Assembly (NCBI GenBank): GCA_029851415.1
Contig: CM056742.1
Coordinates: forward strand, 9,775,736 to 9,839,735
Reading direction: 5' to 3'
Length of the DNA stretch: 64,000 bases
From: Eretmocerus hayati
Taxonomy: Eukaryota; Arthropoda; Insecta; Hymenoptera; Aphelinidae
A model generated the notes under the pieces. The model saw only the letters and a program-made list of their open reading frames with translations, was not told the DNA's origin and did not search any database. This document shows, in pieces, positions 53,691 to 63,480 of this stretch. Position 1 is the stretch's first letter, and each line of letters opens with the position of its first letter. A program made the position numbers and the translations under genes.

Positions 53691-55268
53691 TTACGCAGGG
53701 AATCCTCTCCTGCGCCTTAGATGATAATGATGCGTCGGCGAAGGGTACGCGAGCTTGCGCTCGGCTTCTCTTCTTGCTGCCTCTACTTTCGTTGGTCGTC
53801 CTCGGCGTCGTTTCCAGTGTTGGGTTGCGACGGAGGGCCTGTCCAGGACCCTCGGGAACGGTGTCATCCGAGTCTCCGACCCAGGTGGAATTGACTGCTC
53901 GGCCTGCGCACGATCGGGTGTCGTGTCAGCGGAGTCTTGTCCGGAAGTCCAGGTGTCGATTTGCGGCAGGTGGGCGTCCCCGTGGCTGGCCGAAATCGCT
54001 GTATCCGGTCGATTGTTGATAGTGGCGTCTGTGGCTCCGTCGTTGACGGGAGACGCGGTCGGTAGTGTGGCCTCAAGGGGGGCCAGGGATGAGTGGTCTC
54101 GCTTGACTTGCGAGATATGCACCTTGAGGCAAGTATTCCCGGGGCGTTCCACGGTGAAAACTTGTGGCGAGTGGCAGTGGATGATGGTGTACGGCCCTTC
54201 CCACTTGGGGGCGAGACCGGCGTTGAAGTTCTCAGCTGCCTTGGAGAGTGGGTGTGTCTTGACGAACACCTGGTCTCCCTCGTCAAAGACCTCGTCCGGG
54301 GTCTTCGGTGCATCGACGTATTTTTCCTGGTTTGCGGCGGCTGCGGCTATGCGGGATTCCAAGTCGCCCAACGTGTTGATCCTCCGGAAGTCGACGCAGA
54401 ATCTGTAAGTTCCGTCGTGCTTGTCGACTAGCACGATCGGGGAACTATATGGTGAAGAGGCTGCATGAATGACACCATCTCCCAGCATTTGTCTGACCAT
54501 GTCCGTGATTGCCCGCTTCTTCTCGGCAGAGTACCGATAAGGTGGAATTTTGAAGGGGCGCCGGTCCGTGACTCTTATCTCGTGAGTGATAAACGGCGTC
54601 CTGGCCAGGGGTGCCGTATCATCAAAGATTTTCACGTGCCGCATGATGATGTTCCTGAAGGGGTCGACAAACTCGGGTGGAAAGCCATGGTTCACTTTGC
54701 TCCAGACCTGTTCTTGCAGGTGGGCGGACGGTCCGTCCGGGGCGCGCCCTAAGAACACACGTACTCTCTTGCTGGTCCCAATGTAGAGGCAGTCGAGGTG
54801 GTGGTCGTGAATAGCCTTCACTTCCTTCAACCACCGACGGCCCAGGATGGCGGCTGGCCGTAAGTTTTCAGCGATGAAGAATTTCACGTCACACTCGTAC
54901 TCTTGAATGCGCACGGTGACCGTGCATGTGGCTTGGACGCGCATTTCGGTCCCACTCATAGCCAGTTTGGCTCCGCATGGCTGGATCTTCTTCACGATGG
55001 CTCCGTCCGGGACGACTCGTGGCGAGATGAAGTTGTCCGAGGCTGCCGAGTCGACGAGCGCTGCAACAGGCTTCTCTCCGAGGAAGATCTTCAAGTTTGC
55101 GGCGTGGAGACCAGTGGCGTCCGCAGCCAATGCGCTTACTGCGGGTTTGCGGGTGTTGAAGCGGGTGCGCCCGCGCCGTTTCCCGCTCCGCGCCAGTTTC
55201 CCGAAGGGGTGTTCTTCGGGAAGTCCGGGCGCTTGGGGCAGTCTCGATGCCAGTGATAATCTGGACAA
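53691..55268 (-). CDS. pol: pol remnant: protease, RT N-terminus fused to integrase C-terminus
   Basis: Reached by -1 frameshift from gag; the frame is open from before 55202. Protease: AALVDSAASDNFIS (DSA in place of D-S/T-G) and an AILGRRWL block. RT N-terminus: FKIPPYRYSAEKKRAITDMV, SSPYSSPIVLVDKHDGTYRF and CVDFRRINT. Directly after this the frame continues with LGDLESRIAAAAANQEKY and the integrase C-terminal module (PKWEGPYTIIHCHSPQVFTV), then a Pro/Thr/Asp-rich tail and a basic end (RRRRGFPA). Missing: the RT YxDD region, RNase H and the integrase zinc and DDE core. The stretch is one open frame, so the deletion (probably about 2 kb in a full element) preserved the frame. This protein cannot have RT or integrase activity but may still have protease activity. 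Confidence 0.92.
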   Translation of the reverse strand: MSRLSLASRLPQAPGLPEEHPFGKLARSGKRRGRTRFNTRKPAVSALAADATGLHAANLKIFLGEKPVAALVDSAASDNFISPRVVPDGAIVKKIQPCGAKLAMSGTEMRVQATCTVTVRIQEYECDVKFFIAENLRPAAILGRRWLKEVKAIHDHHLDCLYIGTSKRVRVFLGRAPDGPSAHLQEQVWSKVNHGFPPEFVDPFRNIIMRHVKIFDDTAPLARTPFITHEIRVTDRRPFKIPPYRYSAEKKRAITDMVRQMLGDGVIHAASSPYSSPIVLVDKHDGTYRFCVDFRRINTLGDLESRIAAAAANQEKYVDAPKTPDEVFDEGDQVFVKTHPLSKAAENFNAGLAPKWEGPYTIIHCHSPQVFTVERPGNTCLKVHISQVKRDHSSLAPLEATLPTASPVNDGATDATINNRPDTAISASHGDAHLPQIDTWTSGQDSADTTPDRAQAEQSIPPGSETRMTPFPRVLDRPSVATQHWKRRRGRPTKVEAARREAERKLAYPSPTHHYHLRRRRGFPA

Positions 55269-56392
55269 TAATCACATTTCGGTAAGCGTTCGCCGTTGAC
55301 CTGCTTGTACTCGCGGCGAGCTTTGGGTTGTTGAGGAGGCGCAGTGACGTTGCTCTTCCCTTGGTTGCTGATGGCCGGAACGTGTTTGCGTGCGCCGGCC
55401 TGCTTTGCCAGCTCGTCAAGCTCGACCTCAGTCGCACGGGTCAGGAGCTCGCCGACGGTTGTCGGTGGGTTGCCTCGGAGATGGCATCGGATGGTTGCAT
55501 TCAGGGACTCGATGATGAGCGTCACCAGCTCCTCTTCGGTTGCTTCTGGAAGTAGCCGACGGGCCAGGAGGTTACGCTTTTCCACGAATGTGCTCACCTC
55601 CTCCTTATCTCCTTGTGCCTGGCCATACAGCTTGGCCTTGAGTCGTAGTCGAAGCTGGGGCGAGTCGTAGCGAGCCAAGAGCAGTTCGGTGAAGCGGGTC
55701 CAGGAGACTGCCAGGTTCCTGTAGCACGACCACCATTTATCGGCGTCGCCCTTGAGAGCGCGTTCAACGATCTGGACTCGGAATGCGTCGTCCGTGCCCA
55801 GGCGCCTGAAGTGCTCCTCGCACTTTGTGATGAAGCGTGCGGGGTCCTCATGCTCTGCTCCGTTGAAGTCCGGCGGGTTCAATGGAGTGCCGGCGAGTTG
55901 GCGGAACATCGACCGGAGATCATCCATGATGAGTGCCGGGACAGCTCGCCGCTCTGGTCCGATAGGTACGGCGTTGGTCCCTTCCGTTGGAGCGCCTTCT
56001 GGCTCCGGATCGGGGAGCACGTGTTGTTGCTCCGGCAGGTGTTCCCGGGCTCCAACCTGGGGGTCGGCGGGCTCGTCTTGCGGCAAGTCCGGCGATGGCC
56101 CGGTTGGCGCAAGGTCCTTCCGTGACGTCCGGGTGCGGACAGGCAGCTGTGCTCCGTCGAGAAGTTCTCCAAGCTCCTGCTCGGATCCCAACGACTGCTG
56201 TCGTCGGTGACGAGTCACGCGAATAACGCGCTCGAGTGAGACGGTCCGCTGTTGGTGAAGTTGGGCGCCACTGGATGTTTTCGCACTTCCAGAAGTGCTA
56301 GCTGCCGACTGCTGGGTCGTCCGGGATGCAGGCGGCGTCCGGGGAAGACTGCTCATCGGGTCGTAGGTTCCGGCACCTCCAGATGCCAACAA
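55136..56392 (-). CDS. gag: gag polyprotein of the deleted LTR element
   Basis: 418 residues. The N-terminal third is Pro/Arg/Glu-rich. A retrotransposon Gag core follows (PPDFNGAEHEDPARFITKCE, DADKWWSCYRNLAVSWTRFT and the helix-rich FVEKRNLLARRLLPEATEEE). A zinc-knuckle-like CDYCPDYHWHRDC lies close to the C-terminus. Starts at the first Met of the frame, about 40 bases inside the primer binding site. Overlaps pol by 133 bases in the -1 relationship. Intact, no stops, unlike pol; GC-rich compared with host flanks. Confidence 0.93.
   Translation of the reverse strand: MLASGGAGTYDPMSSLPRTPPASRTTQQSAASTSGSAKTSSGAQLHQQRTVSLERVIRVTRHRRQQSLGSEQELGELLDGAQLPVRTRTSRKDLAPTGPSPDLPQDEPADPQVGAREHLPEQQHVLPDPEPEGAPTEGTNAVPIGPERRAVPALIMDDLRSMFRQLAGTPLNPPDFNGAEHEDPARFITKCEEHFRRLGTDDAFRVQIVERALKGDADKWWSCYRNLAVSWTRFTELLLARYDSPQLRLRLKAKLYGQAQGDKEEVSTFVEKRNLLARRLLPEATEEELVTLIIESLNATIRCHLRGNPPTTVGELLTRATEVELDELAKQAGARKHVPAISNQGKSNVTAPPQQPKARREYKQVNGERLPKCDYCPDYHWHRDCPKRPDFPKNTPSGNWRGAGNGAGAPASTPANPQ
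55178..55202 (-). promoter_or_regulatory. two tandem GGGAAAC slippery heptamers for gag-pol -1 frameshifting
   Basis: On the minus strand, TCG-GGA-AAC (55202-55196) and GCG-GGA-AAC (55184-55178) are both in the gag reading phase G-GGA-AAC, the textbook register for slipping to GGG-AAA in the pol frame. They are 18 bases apart, in the gag/pol overlap and in GC-rich sequence that could fold. Either or both may work. Confidence 0.82.
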
Positions 56393-56409
56393 GCTTCACA
56401 TTCGCTCGT

Positions 56410-56428
56410 GGCCCCACGTCGGGCGCCA
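56410..56428 (-). promoter_or_regulatory. primer binding site, tRNA-Lys type
   Basis: Three bases inside the 5' LTR the minus strand reads tggcgcccgacgtggggcc. The tggcgccc start is the classic complement of a tRNA-Lys 3' end. It fixes the element's orientation as minus. Confidence 0.85.
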
Positions 56429-56431
56429 AAT

Positions 56432-57495
56432 TGACAGTTGCCCGGCGGATCCGCTCGACAATGAATTCAATTGAATAAGAAAATTACACAAAAGAAAACA
56501 AACTGGGATCCCTGTCAATGAGAGTGTATTCACTCCCGCGTCTCGCTGGGTGGAGACGAGATGTTCTCAGCTGGAGCAGTCTTTTTCTGATCGGCGGCGA
56601 TTGCCTGGAGCACGGCTAAATGGGCAAGGTTCTTGGCTTGCTGGAGCCCGTATAAGTTGCGCCGGTGCTCGGCTTCGCTTCGGTCGGTATTCACACGGGC
56701 ACGGCCCTTATTATTACGCTCCATTCGGCACAATTATCAAATAACAATGTCACTGAGCCGTTGGTACGGGAACGGGGGTAGGAAGACGAATGATTCGAAT
56801 CGTTTCCAAATTAAGTTGCGACTCCGCACCAGGGCGAAACACGAACACGATACACACCCGGTCACTCATACCAGTGAACGGGCACTTTGGATACTGTCAC
56901 TGTGATATGTCACGAATTGTTCGGATGATGCACTACGTGTCGGCGAGGACGTTCCTGACGGCACCAGGATACGTCGTGTACAAGGAAGCGGGGCCACGGA
57001 TGGGCCGAGTGTCGTGGAATATGCGTCGCGACGGCGAGTCGGTGACGGACTGAGTGCTTGGCCAAGCAAACCGGGGGTTTATATAGGCCAAAAGTGTACC
57101 GCGTGGTTTGTAATGAATGGGTCAATTACTAACGCGGGTAATGTAATGCGCGGTCGCATTACAGACTGAGTGTATGCGCGATGTTTTCTGTAATGAATGA
57201 TCTGATTACATATATGTGTATTGTAATGCGCAGCCGCATTACAATTTGTGTTCGACGCGTCGATGTAGGTAATGAATGGTTCGATTACTTTCGCGTATGT
57301 TGTAATGCGCGGTCGCATTACATATTAAGTGTGCTGACTTTAGTGTTTGTATGAACTTGTAACGGACGGTCGCATTACAATATATTAGTATTGCAATGCG
57401 TCGTGACATTACATTTTTATGCGTGCGTATGACGTATGTGGAATCACGATGTGAATATGTTTATCGATTAATAAGTTTTTTGGATGCGTGCATCA
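56432..57495 (-). repeat. 5' LTR (1064 bp)
   Basis: Same length and ends as 52363-53426; the reading frames over both copies translate identically. Holds the element's promoter. Confidence 0.96.
57078..57085 (-). promoter_or_regulatory. LTR TATA box
   Basis: Minus-strand TATATAAA (plus tttatata) in the 5' LTR, just downstream (minus sense) of the hairpin repeats. An identical copy is at 53009-53016 in the 3' LTR. Transcription would start about 30 bases further, near 57050. Confidence 0.65.
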
Positions 57496-57499
57496 ACAA

Positions 57500-58990
57500 G
57501 TCAGCAAATTCTTCTCTGGGTAGTACGTAAACTCTCAACTTCCGGTTGTAGAAATGAAAGAAATGATCGATTTGTTTTTATTAATTTTTTTTCTTGCAAA
57601 TCTGTAATAACTTAGCTCTCAAATACTCAAAGTTCATCTGTGCATTCTCCCAAGATTTCTTATCTCATGACGAAGCTTTCTCAAAAATACAACGACACGC
57701 TCAACTCAAGTGGTTATCAAGAGAACATTAGTCGACCCCTGGAAAATGTAACAATCCTGGCAGCCCACTTTTTATTTTACTGGCAAAATTGCGCTGCTAT
57801 TCTTTGTCGAAAAATACATGAAATCACAACTTTTGCAAGAATTCTTGGCTGGCTTATTCTTTCTCTGAATTCTTTTTTGCCTCACAATTATATCCTGAAC
57901 CGACCATAGAATCAAATATTGTCTAGATAATAACGATAACGCCGACAATATTAATTGCTCAGTCAATCAACCCGATCGAGTTGCACCATAATTTACATTA
58001 ATTATATTGGCGCTGACATGGCTCCGCATACATTATTATCCAAGCTCCATAATACACGACTGAAATTCCATCATATTCCTCCTCCTCCATCCATTTTTCT
58101 ATACCCTTGGAATACATCAAAACTCCATCTCACGTGATTTTTCACTTTACCTCTCGAAAACCAGCTCTTCTTTTTTTCCTTCCACACACATAGCGAGTAT
58201 AGAGCCCGAAGGTAAACAGGAGTTAGCGAAGAAAATGTTCTATATAGACTCACACGAGGAATTCACCCTACATAATACCTTATTCGTGTATGTACACGTG
58301 GAGCTTGCAAGAAAAATCCATATAGGAAACGATGCAGTACCGGTATAAAAATCGCCCAAGGACGAAAATACCACGACAGAAAAGAAGAACGGATAAGCCT
58401 TCTTCGTTCCCGGATGGCGTGGCATGTCATATGAAGCGCAGAAAAAAATCGACGACACCGTCCGCTGCTTTGGAAATATATCCTACATCACGAGCTTGCA
58501 AAGAAAAATAACTCGCGTGGGATTGACGTGTTCTTGAGCTTTTCACCCTTGAATTGAGGTTATGTAGGTGTGTGCTGTGGATGTAGCCTTCTGGGAGGTA
58601 GGTTTCGATGCTATATGTATAGAGTATAAAATATGAGGGTTTGATATTCTTTTTGATGCAACTTATGCTGTTTTGAAGATATGGTTTTGCGATTGATCCG
58701 AGAGAATAGTGGAAAGCTTACGTAAGCTTTGGTCAGCAGGGGTTTCGATTTAATGGGGTATGTGCACGGTGTTCTTTGTGGGAGCTCACCGAAATCAAAT
58801 GTGTGGATGTTACGTTTGGCTTAAGATCAAAGATTCGTTGAGGTGTGTAGTGTATTCTGATTGTCGGTGTTTACACATAATATTTTTTACATTACGGTGA
58901 GCATTACAATGAAAACTTAAATTGAAGACACGAACCTTGAGTTTGTATATCATGTATTTTGGGATATTTTTTATCAAGTTTAATCTATTA
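57500..58990. other. intergenic, nothing recognised
   Basis: AT-rich; no exon, repeat symmetry or RNA gene seen. Begins with the right-hand target duplication of the LTR element. Confidence 0.4.
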
Positions 58991-59374
58991 AGGCGATGCG
59001 GTCACCATGCAAGCTGAAAATCATTCCCAACTTCCTCCGATTCTGATGCGATTTGGGCTAAACGATGAGTGCACAAATATTCGTTATCATCTAACTTAGA
59101 TTTGTCCGCTCTTCGTTAAGCCCAAATTGCAATAGAATCGAAGAAAGTTGGGAATGAAAATGTGCGTGTATTATAGGTTAGGAGGTTCCCGCGGCCGAGT
59201 TATTCCCACTTTTCTCCGATTCTCTTATAATTTGGGCTAAGCGACGGATTGAGGAATACAATTTGGACATTAACAAGTACTCGACAACTCGATTCACACT
59301 TTGAATCATCAAACTTTTTATGTAAGGTGTATTTTCAAGGTCCATGGTCGCGGTGCCCGGTGACCGCATCGCCT
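58991..59374. mobile_element. MITE, copy 2 (uninterrupted) of the 50053-51197 family
   Basis: Ends aggcgatgcggtcacc and ggtgaccgcatcgcct (exact inverted 16-mers). Contains gcgatttgggctaaacgatg and the opposing cttcgttaagcccaaattgc, then ctcttataatttgggctaag, and the markers tataggttaggagg and gtactcgacaactc that flank the insertion in copy 1. No ORF of note. Confidence 0.85.
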
Positions 59375-59834
59375 CAATCCAGTTGAAAGAATCTTCTTGC
59401 CTCTTAAAAAGTGTATATAAAAGGCCAGCGTGAGTCAACACATGAACTTTACATAACTGTACATCTAAAAGATTTGAGTCGAATCTTGCACACACCATAC
59501 ATTCTCCCAATGTGTATACGATCACCGGCCAATTTTCTCACGTCGATAATCGGTACTTGAACGGTTTTCTATTTATTTTTAACGATAATGAAAAAGATAT
59601 TTCATCTATTAAACTCTGATAACTCTTCCCCTCGAACTAGATAGGCACTGGACATGGTTATTGGATCGACTGAGCTTGGGCGTCAAAATCGGCCACCACT
59701 GAAATTGAATTTAGCATAATGAGGGAATTTTGCATTATTCATGGCTAAGTTCACTCAGTTTGTCATGAAACGCTCGTATTTGAGCCTGTTCTACTTACTC
59801 TTATCTTGCGTTTGACGGACACAGAGTCATTACT
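59375..59834. other. intergenic, nothing recognised
   Basis: The minus-strand frame 59178-59525 spans the MITE edge and is not credible as a gene. Confidence 0.4.
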
Positions 59835-59842
59835 ATAGACAC

Positions 59843-60146
59843 TAGGGTGGGCCAAAAAATGACTTTTTTTGAGAATCGATACGGGCTAGTGCGCAAAAGA
59901 TAGGTTTCTACATGTAGATGTGAAAAGAATTTTGCTGGACGCTGAGAAATGAGATTTCAGGTCCTAGCAAGAGCCATCAAGCTTTTATCAAAATTAACGC
60001 AGGTTTAAATGGGAATGTGCCTAATTCGGCACTTTTGTCTTCCTAACTTTGCTCGCATTTTTTTCACATCTATATGTATAGGAACCTAACTTTTGCGCAC
60101 TAGTCCGTATCGATTCTTGAAAAAAGTCATTTTTCGGCCCACCCTA
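59843..60146. mobile_element. 304-bp MITE with perfect 8-bp target duplication (hAT-like)
   Basis: Starts tagggtgggccaaaaaatga and ends tcatttttcggcccacccta; arms of about 70 bp (gcgcaaaagataggtttcta against its complement). Identical 8-bp direct repeats atagacac at 59835-59842 and 60147-60154. The 8-bp duplication points to hAT. No ORF. Confidence 0.9.
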
Positions 60147-60154
60147 ATAGACAC

Positions 60155-61520
60155 TCTAAATACTGATAGATTGAATATTCCATGTAATAAAGAGATATAG
60201 GTCTGAATTTTGAAAAACGTTTACCAGTCAACTAACTTGATGAGCTCAGAGACTATGAGATGCAGAACTTGAAAAAATTCTAGTAACAACCTATTCACAT
60301 CATCACTCTGGAAAATCAATTGGTTCGAGATGAATAACCGCCAATTATTCGATCTAAATTACAATTTCCGCCAAACTCACATTAATCACAGCTTCGGCAT
60401 ATATTATCCTCGAACTATAGCTCTTTAGAAACCGCTGCACATGCTCTATATACAAACATAATATAACCAAGTCGACTCGGGGGTAAATTATTGGAGGCCG
60501 GTGTAATTATAGCTCTGTACAGCCACCGCGTAGAGTGTACCCACTTTATTTGAAAAATTGCTCATATTCGAGCTCTATCCCATGTGTAACTGCCGAATGA
60601 ACACAAGTTTTGCAGAGCTTTGAGACAAAATATTCGGCTTTCAGTTTCAAATCGTTCTGGAGATTCTATACAAAGACATTTATAGAACTTGTCCTCCACT
60701 AAATTGAATCGAATCACTGTAAAAGTAACTCTTGCGTATGTATGTATGCAGCTATATCCATGTATCTCAGTTCTACTTCGTACAAAAAATACATTTCTGA
60801 ATGAGAAAAGTGTACGAGAGAACGAATCTCGTCTATACGGAAAAATGTAATAGTGTCAAGTGCGCCCCGCATCAGAATAGCGCTTCTACTCTTTTATTCA
60901 TGATGGGAAAAATTTTCGCTCTACCAGCAATAGCTGCCGACTTATTTTGAGATTGAAAAGAGACTATATGGATGTGCAAAGCTATAAGTATGAAATGGTG
61001 TATTCTGTAGTGGTATACTAGTCGAATGACGTTGAATTTAAATTCATCGAAGGGCTCGCTTATTGCATTGCCTGCAGGGAATATTGCTTATGCAAATTTT
61101 CAGCCCTTTGATTGAGCTTGAAGTCTACAACGAGTTGACGTTGAAAAAGATTGGTGTTTATGTATATTGGCTAACTGGCGTTGATGGATCGAGTAAAAGT
61201 GACGCTTATTCATGACGACGATCTTTTCGATGTGTAATAGGCGTCGAAATGACTTTTTTGAAGCAAGCGAGGAGTTTGAAACACCGCTTGATAGGAGATT
61301 TAAGACTTTTATGCAAGTGACTAGTTTGCAGCGAATCATTGATTTTTCTTGTGCAGGCTGAAAAATCTTGATACCGATGTCAAATTTTTAACTAGCGCTG
61401 CATTGCCTCTCCCGCTACCGCTCGTTCGGCTTCTAAATGTTCTTGATAAGGCACAGACTTCTGAATTGTTTTTATCCAGCCCAGCCCAGCCCAACCTGGA
61501 TCATATGATTCCAGGCCACT
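60155..61520. other. intergenic, nothing firm
   Basis: A good acceptor-like tttttcttgtgcag at 61343-61356 is followed by an open frame, but it runs into the minisatellite and was not accepted as an exon. Confidence 0.4.
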
Positions 61521-61524
61521 GCAG

Positions 61525-62170
61525 ATCGCCCCAGACCCATCCTGACCGTACTAGACCGTACCCTAACGTTCCAGATCGCACAAGACCGTTCCAGATTAGT
61601 TCAGATCGTTTCGGATCATCCTAGACCACTACAAATCGTAGCAGACCGACCCAGACCGTTCCAAATCATTCTTTACCATTCCAAACCGTCTAAGACCGTA
61701 TCAGAGAACCCTAGATTGTACCAGATTGTTCCGAAAGTTGCGGTTCGTTTCGCACCGTACCAGACCGCTTCAGATCATTCCAGGCCTTGCCAGACCTTAC
61801 CAGAACGTCCCTGATCACACCAGATCGTTCCAGGCCAGTTCAGATCATTTCAAATCGTCGTAGACCATTACAGACCGCAGCAGACCGACCCAGACCGTTC
61901 CTAATCATTCCACACCATTCCAGAGAGTATCAGAGAACCCCAGGATATACCAGATTGTTCCGAGTGTTGCACATTGCTTCGCGCCATACTAGACCGCTTC
62001 AGATCATTCCAGGCCGTGCCAGGCCTTACCACAACGTCCCCGATCGTACCAGACAGTTACAGATCAGTTCAGATCGTTTCAGATCGTCCTAGACCATTCC
62101 AGATCGTATCAGACCGTCCAAGACTGTTCCAAACTATCCCAGACCGGACCAGACCATCCATCCGGTCAAC
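61525..62170. repeat. 10-bp minisatellite array B (consensus agaccgttcc) with a higher-order repeat
   Basis: About 64 units of exactly ten bases (agaccgttcc, agatcgttcc, agatcattcc and so on). A block of about 24 units is repeated: gcagaccgacccagaccgtt starts near 61640 and again near 61880, and both are followed by the same order of variants (tatcagagaaccc, agattgttccga, ccgcttcagatcattccagg). Flanked at the right by catccatccgg/acccactcacaaacccat. Complement of the 47 kb array. Confidence 0.92.
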
Positions 62171-63333
62171 TACACACCCACTCACAAACCCATCGAGCCA
62201 TTCATGATCCATACGGATATCTATCATAGTCTAACCCCTTCCACATAAGCAAACTGATACGCGAGATTCGGACGGACAAATTTTGGACTGGCGTTTGATC
62301 TTATAATTTTGACCATGAACGGTATCCAAAATTCTTCATTCTTCACTCATACAGCGTGAAAGTATCCTTTTCACATGGATCTTTCATCTTAATCCAAAGT
62401 TCGTCCAAAAATAGCGAAATAAGATAAGCGGACGTACAACTTGGATTCCGTATTCTCGTGACAATTCCGACCCTTGTCTATGGCTCGGATCGGAAAACGG
62501 CAGTGGGTGTGTAAAATGCAGCTTTTGTGCCCAGGTATCTTAAACAAAATTATTGATTCATCAAGAAATGATGTTCACTTTGGACCAATAATGTCATTCT
62601 TGTTTTCCCGTTCAAAAACTTGCGACGCATTTCCGTTAAAAAAAATTCCACCCTTTTCATAATACTTCAGAATTGGGTCCAAACAATGATTCATGAAACA
62701 GATTTGCAATTTTTTGCCCCGTGCAATCGTTGTTCATAGCTTATCGAAAGAATTCTTGTCATAACATATTTCGTACCATTATTCGTTACGACACACAATG
62801 AAAAGTTTGGCAACCGTTTTTCTCAAACGAACAAGGAGATGACAAGTGAGTAATTTCCACTCAATTCAGTTTCAATATGTATAGTAAACTTCTACATCGG
62901 CAGTGTACAGAAGATTTTAAACGTTCCAAACATATGGTGGTTCGCGCTACGTGTTCCATAAACGATTCCCGCATATAAAAAACTTCTATAGGGCTCTCAC
63001 CGAGCTCCCAGAAAGCACTCACGTTCGTGGGTTTGAGATACGCTCAACCATCAGACCGTTAGCATACTGCTGAGTACCAATTTCCATCTTAGTGTGGGGC
63101 ACCTACAGTTTTAGGATGAATTCGAACCACCAAAAACAAATTCCATACGATTGGTTATAAATAAAATTAAGAATTATGCACCAGTCTACTTCTTCAAAAA
63201 TATGAGAAATTAAATCATCCCATCATTTTCAGCTCCTCTTGAGAAAAAAATCATTAATGCATTGAACTTCAACAAAAAGTTATCAGGAAGCATTCAGCAG
63301 ACTAATTCTTTTTCTCCCTATTTCATGTTGCAG
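62171..63333. other. intron or intergenic, nothing recognised
   Basis: AT-rich sequence upstream of the PTB-like exon; likely an intron of that gene. No earlier exon was identified. Confidence 0.35.
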
Positions 63334-63480
63334 CGAGTGCAGATGGCACATGCATTGAGGCGCATCTCGTACGCGACTTGTGAACCTCGCAACGGTCAAT
63401 TCAGCTTTTTGGCTCGGGAGCCAAGGGCACACTTCAGCATTCAGTACTGCCACTCCTTTATCACCGAATCTCCTGAGCAG
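63334..63480 (+). CDS. single exon with PTB/PID-like domain sequence
   Basis: Exactly 49 codons, phase 0 at both ends: acceptor tttcatgttgcag|cga and donor gagcag|gtatgt are both strong. It encodes MAHALRRISYATCEPRNGQF, then SFLAREP and a YCHSF block, and ends SPEQ. The order basic-RISYA, then F-x-F-hAR-x-P, then CH-x-F is that of the central strands of phosphotyrosine-binding (PTB/PID) domains in signalling adaptors, where the Cys-His-x-Phe strand precedes the C-terminal helix. The missing helix should be in the next exon to the right, beyond this window. Which adaptor is not certain. The coding composition and lack of repeats make this the most host-like exon in the window. Confidence 0.75.

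Larger units (their letters stand above)
52363..57495 (-). mobile_element. young, internally deleted Ty3/gypsy LTR retrotransposon
   Basis: Two LTRs of exactly 1064 bp (52363-53426 and 56432-57495), no difference seen where compared, TG...CA ends on the plus strand, and a 4-bp direct target repeat acaa at 52359-52362 and 57496-57499. Minus-strand order: 5' LTR, Lys-type primer binding site, gag, pol remnant, 3' LTR. Pol has protease and the first part of RT, then jumps in frame to the end of integrase; RT catalytic core, RNase H and integrase core are absent. Identical LTRs show recent transposition, so this copy, or its immediate source, was mobilised in trans. No obvious polypurine tract precedes the 3' LTR. 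Confidence 0.95.

Noticed and set aside
53755..56434. Many long plus-strand ORFs opposite gag and pol of the young LTR element
   Set aside because: Antisense shadows caused by the GC-rich coding sequence.
59178..59525. 115-codon minus-strand ORF
   Set aside because: Spans the right edge of a MITE; no motif.
61525..62170. Possible CRISPR-like array
   Set aside because: Contiguous 10-bp units with no spacers, in a eukaryotic context.
61349..62207. Arg/Pro/Ser-rich ORFs and an acceptor-like site at 61343-61356
   Set aside because: Run directly into minisatellite array B; no donor or partner exon found.
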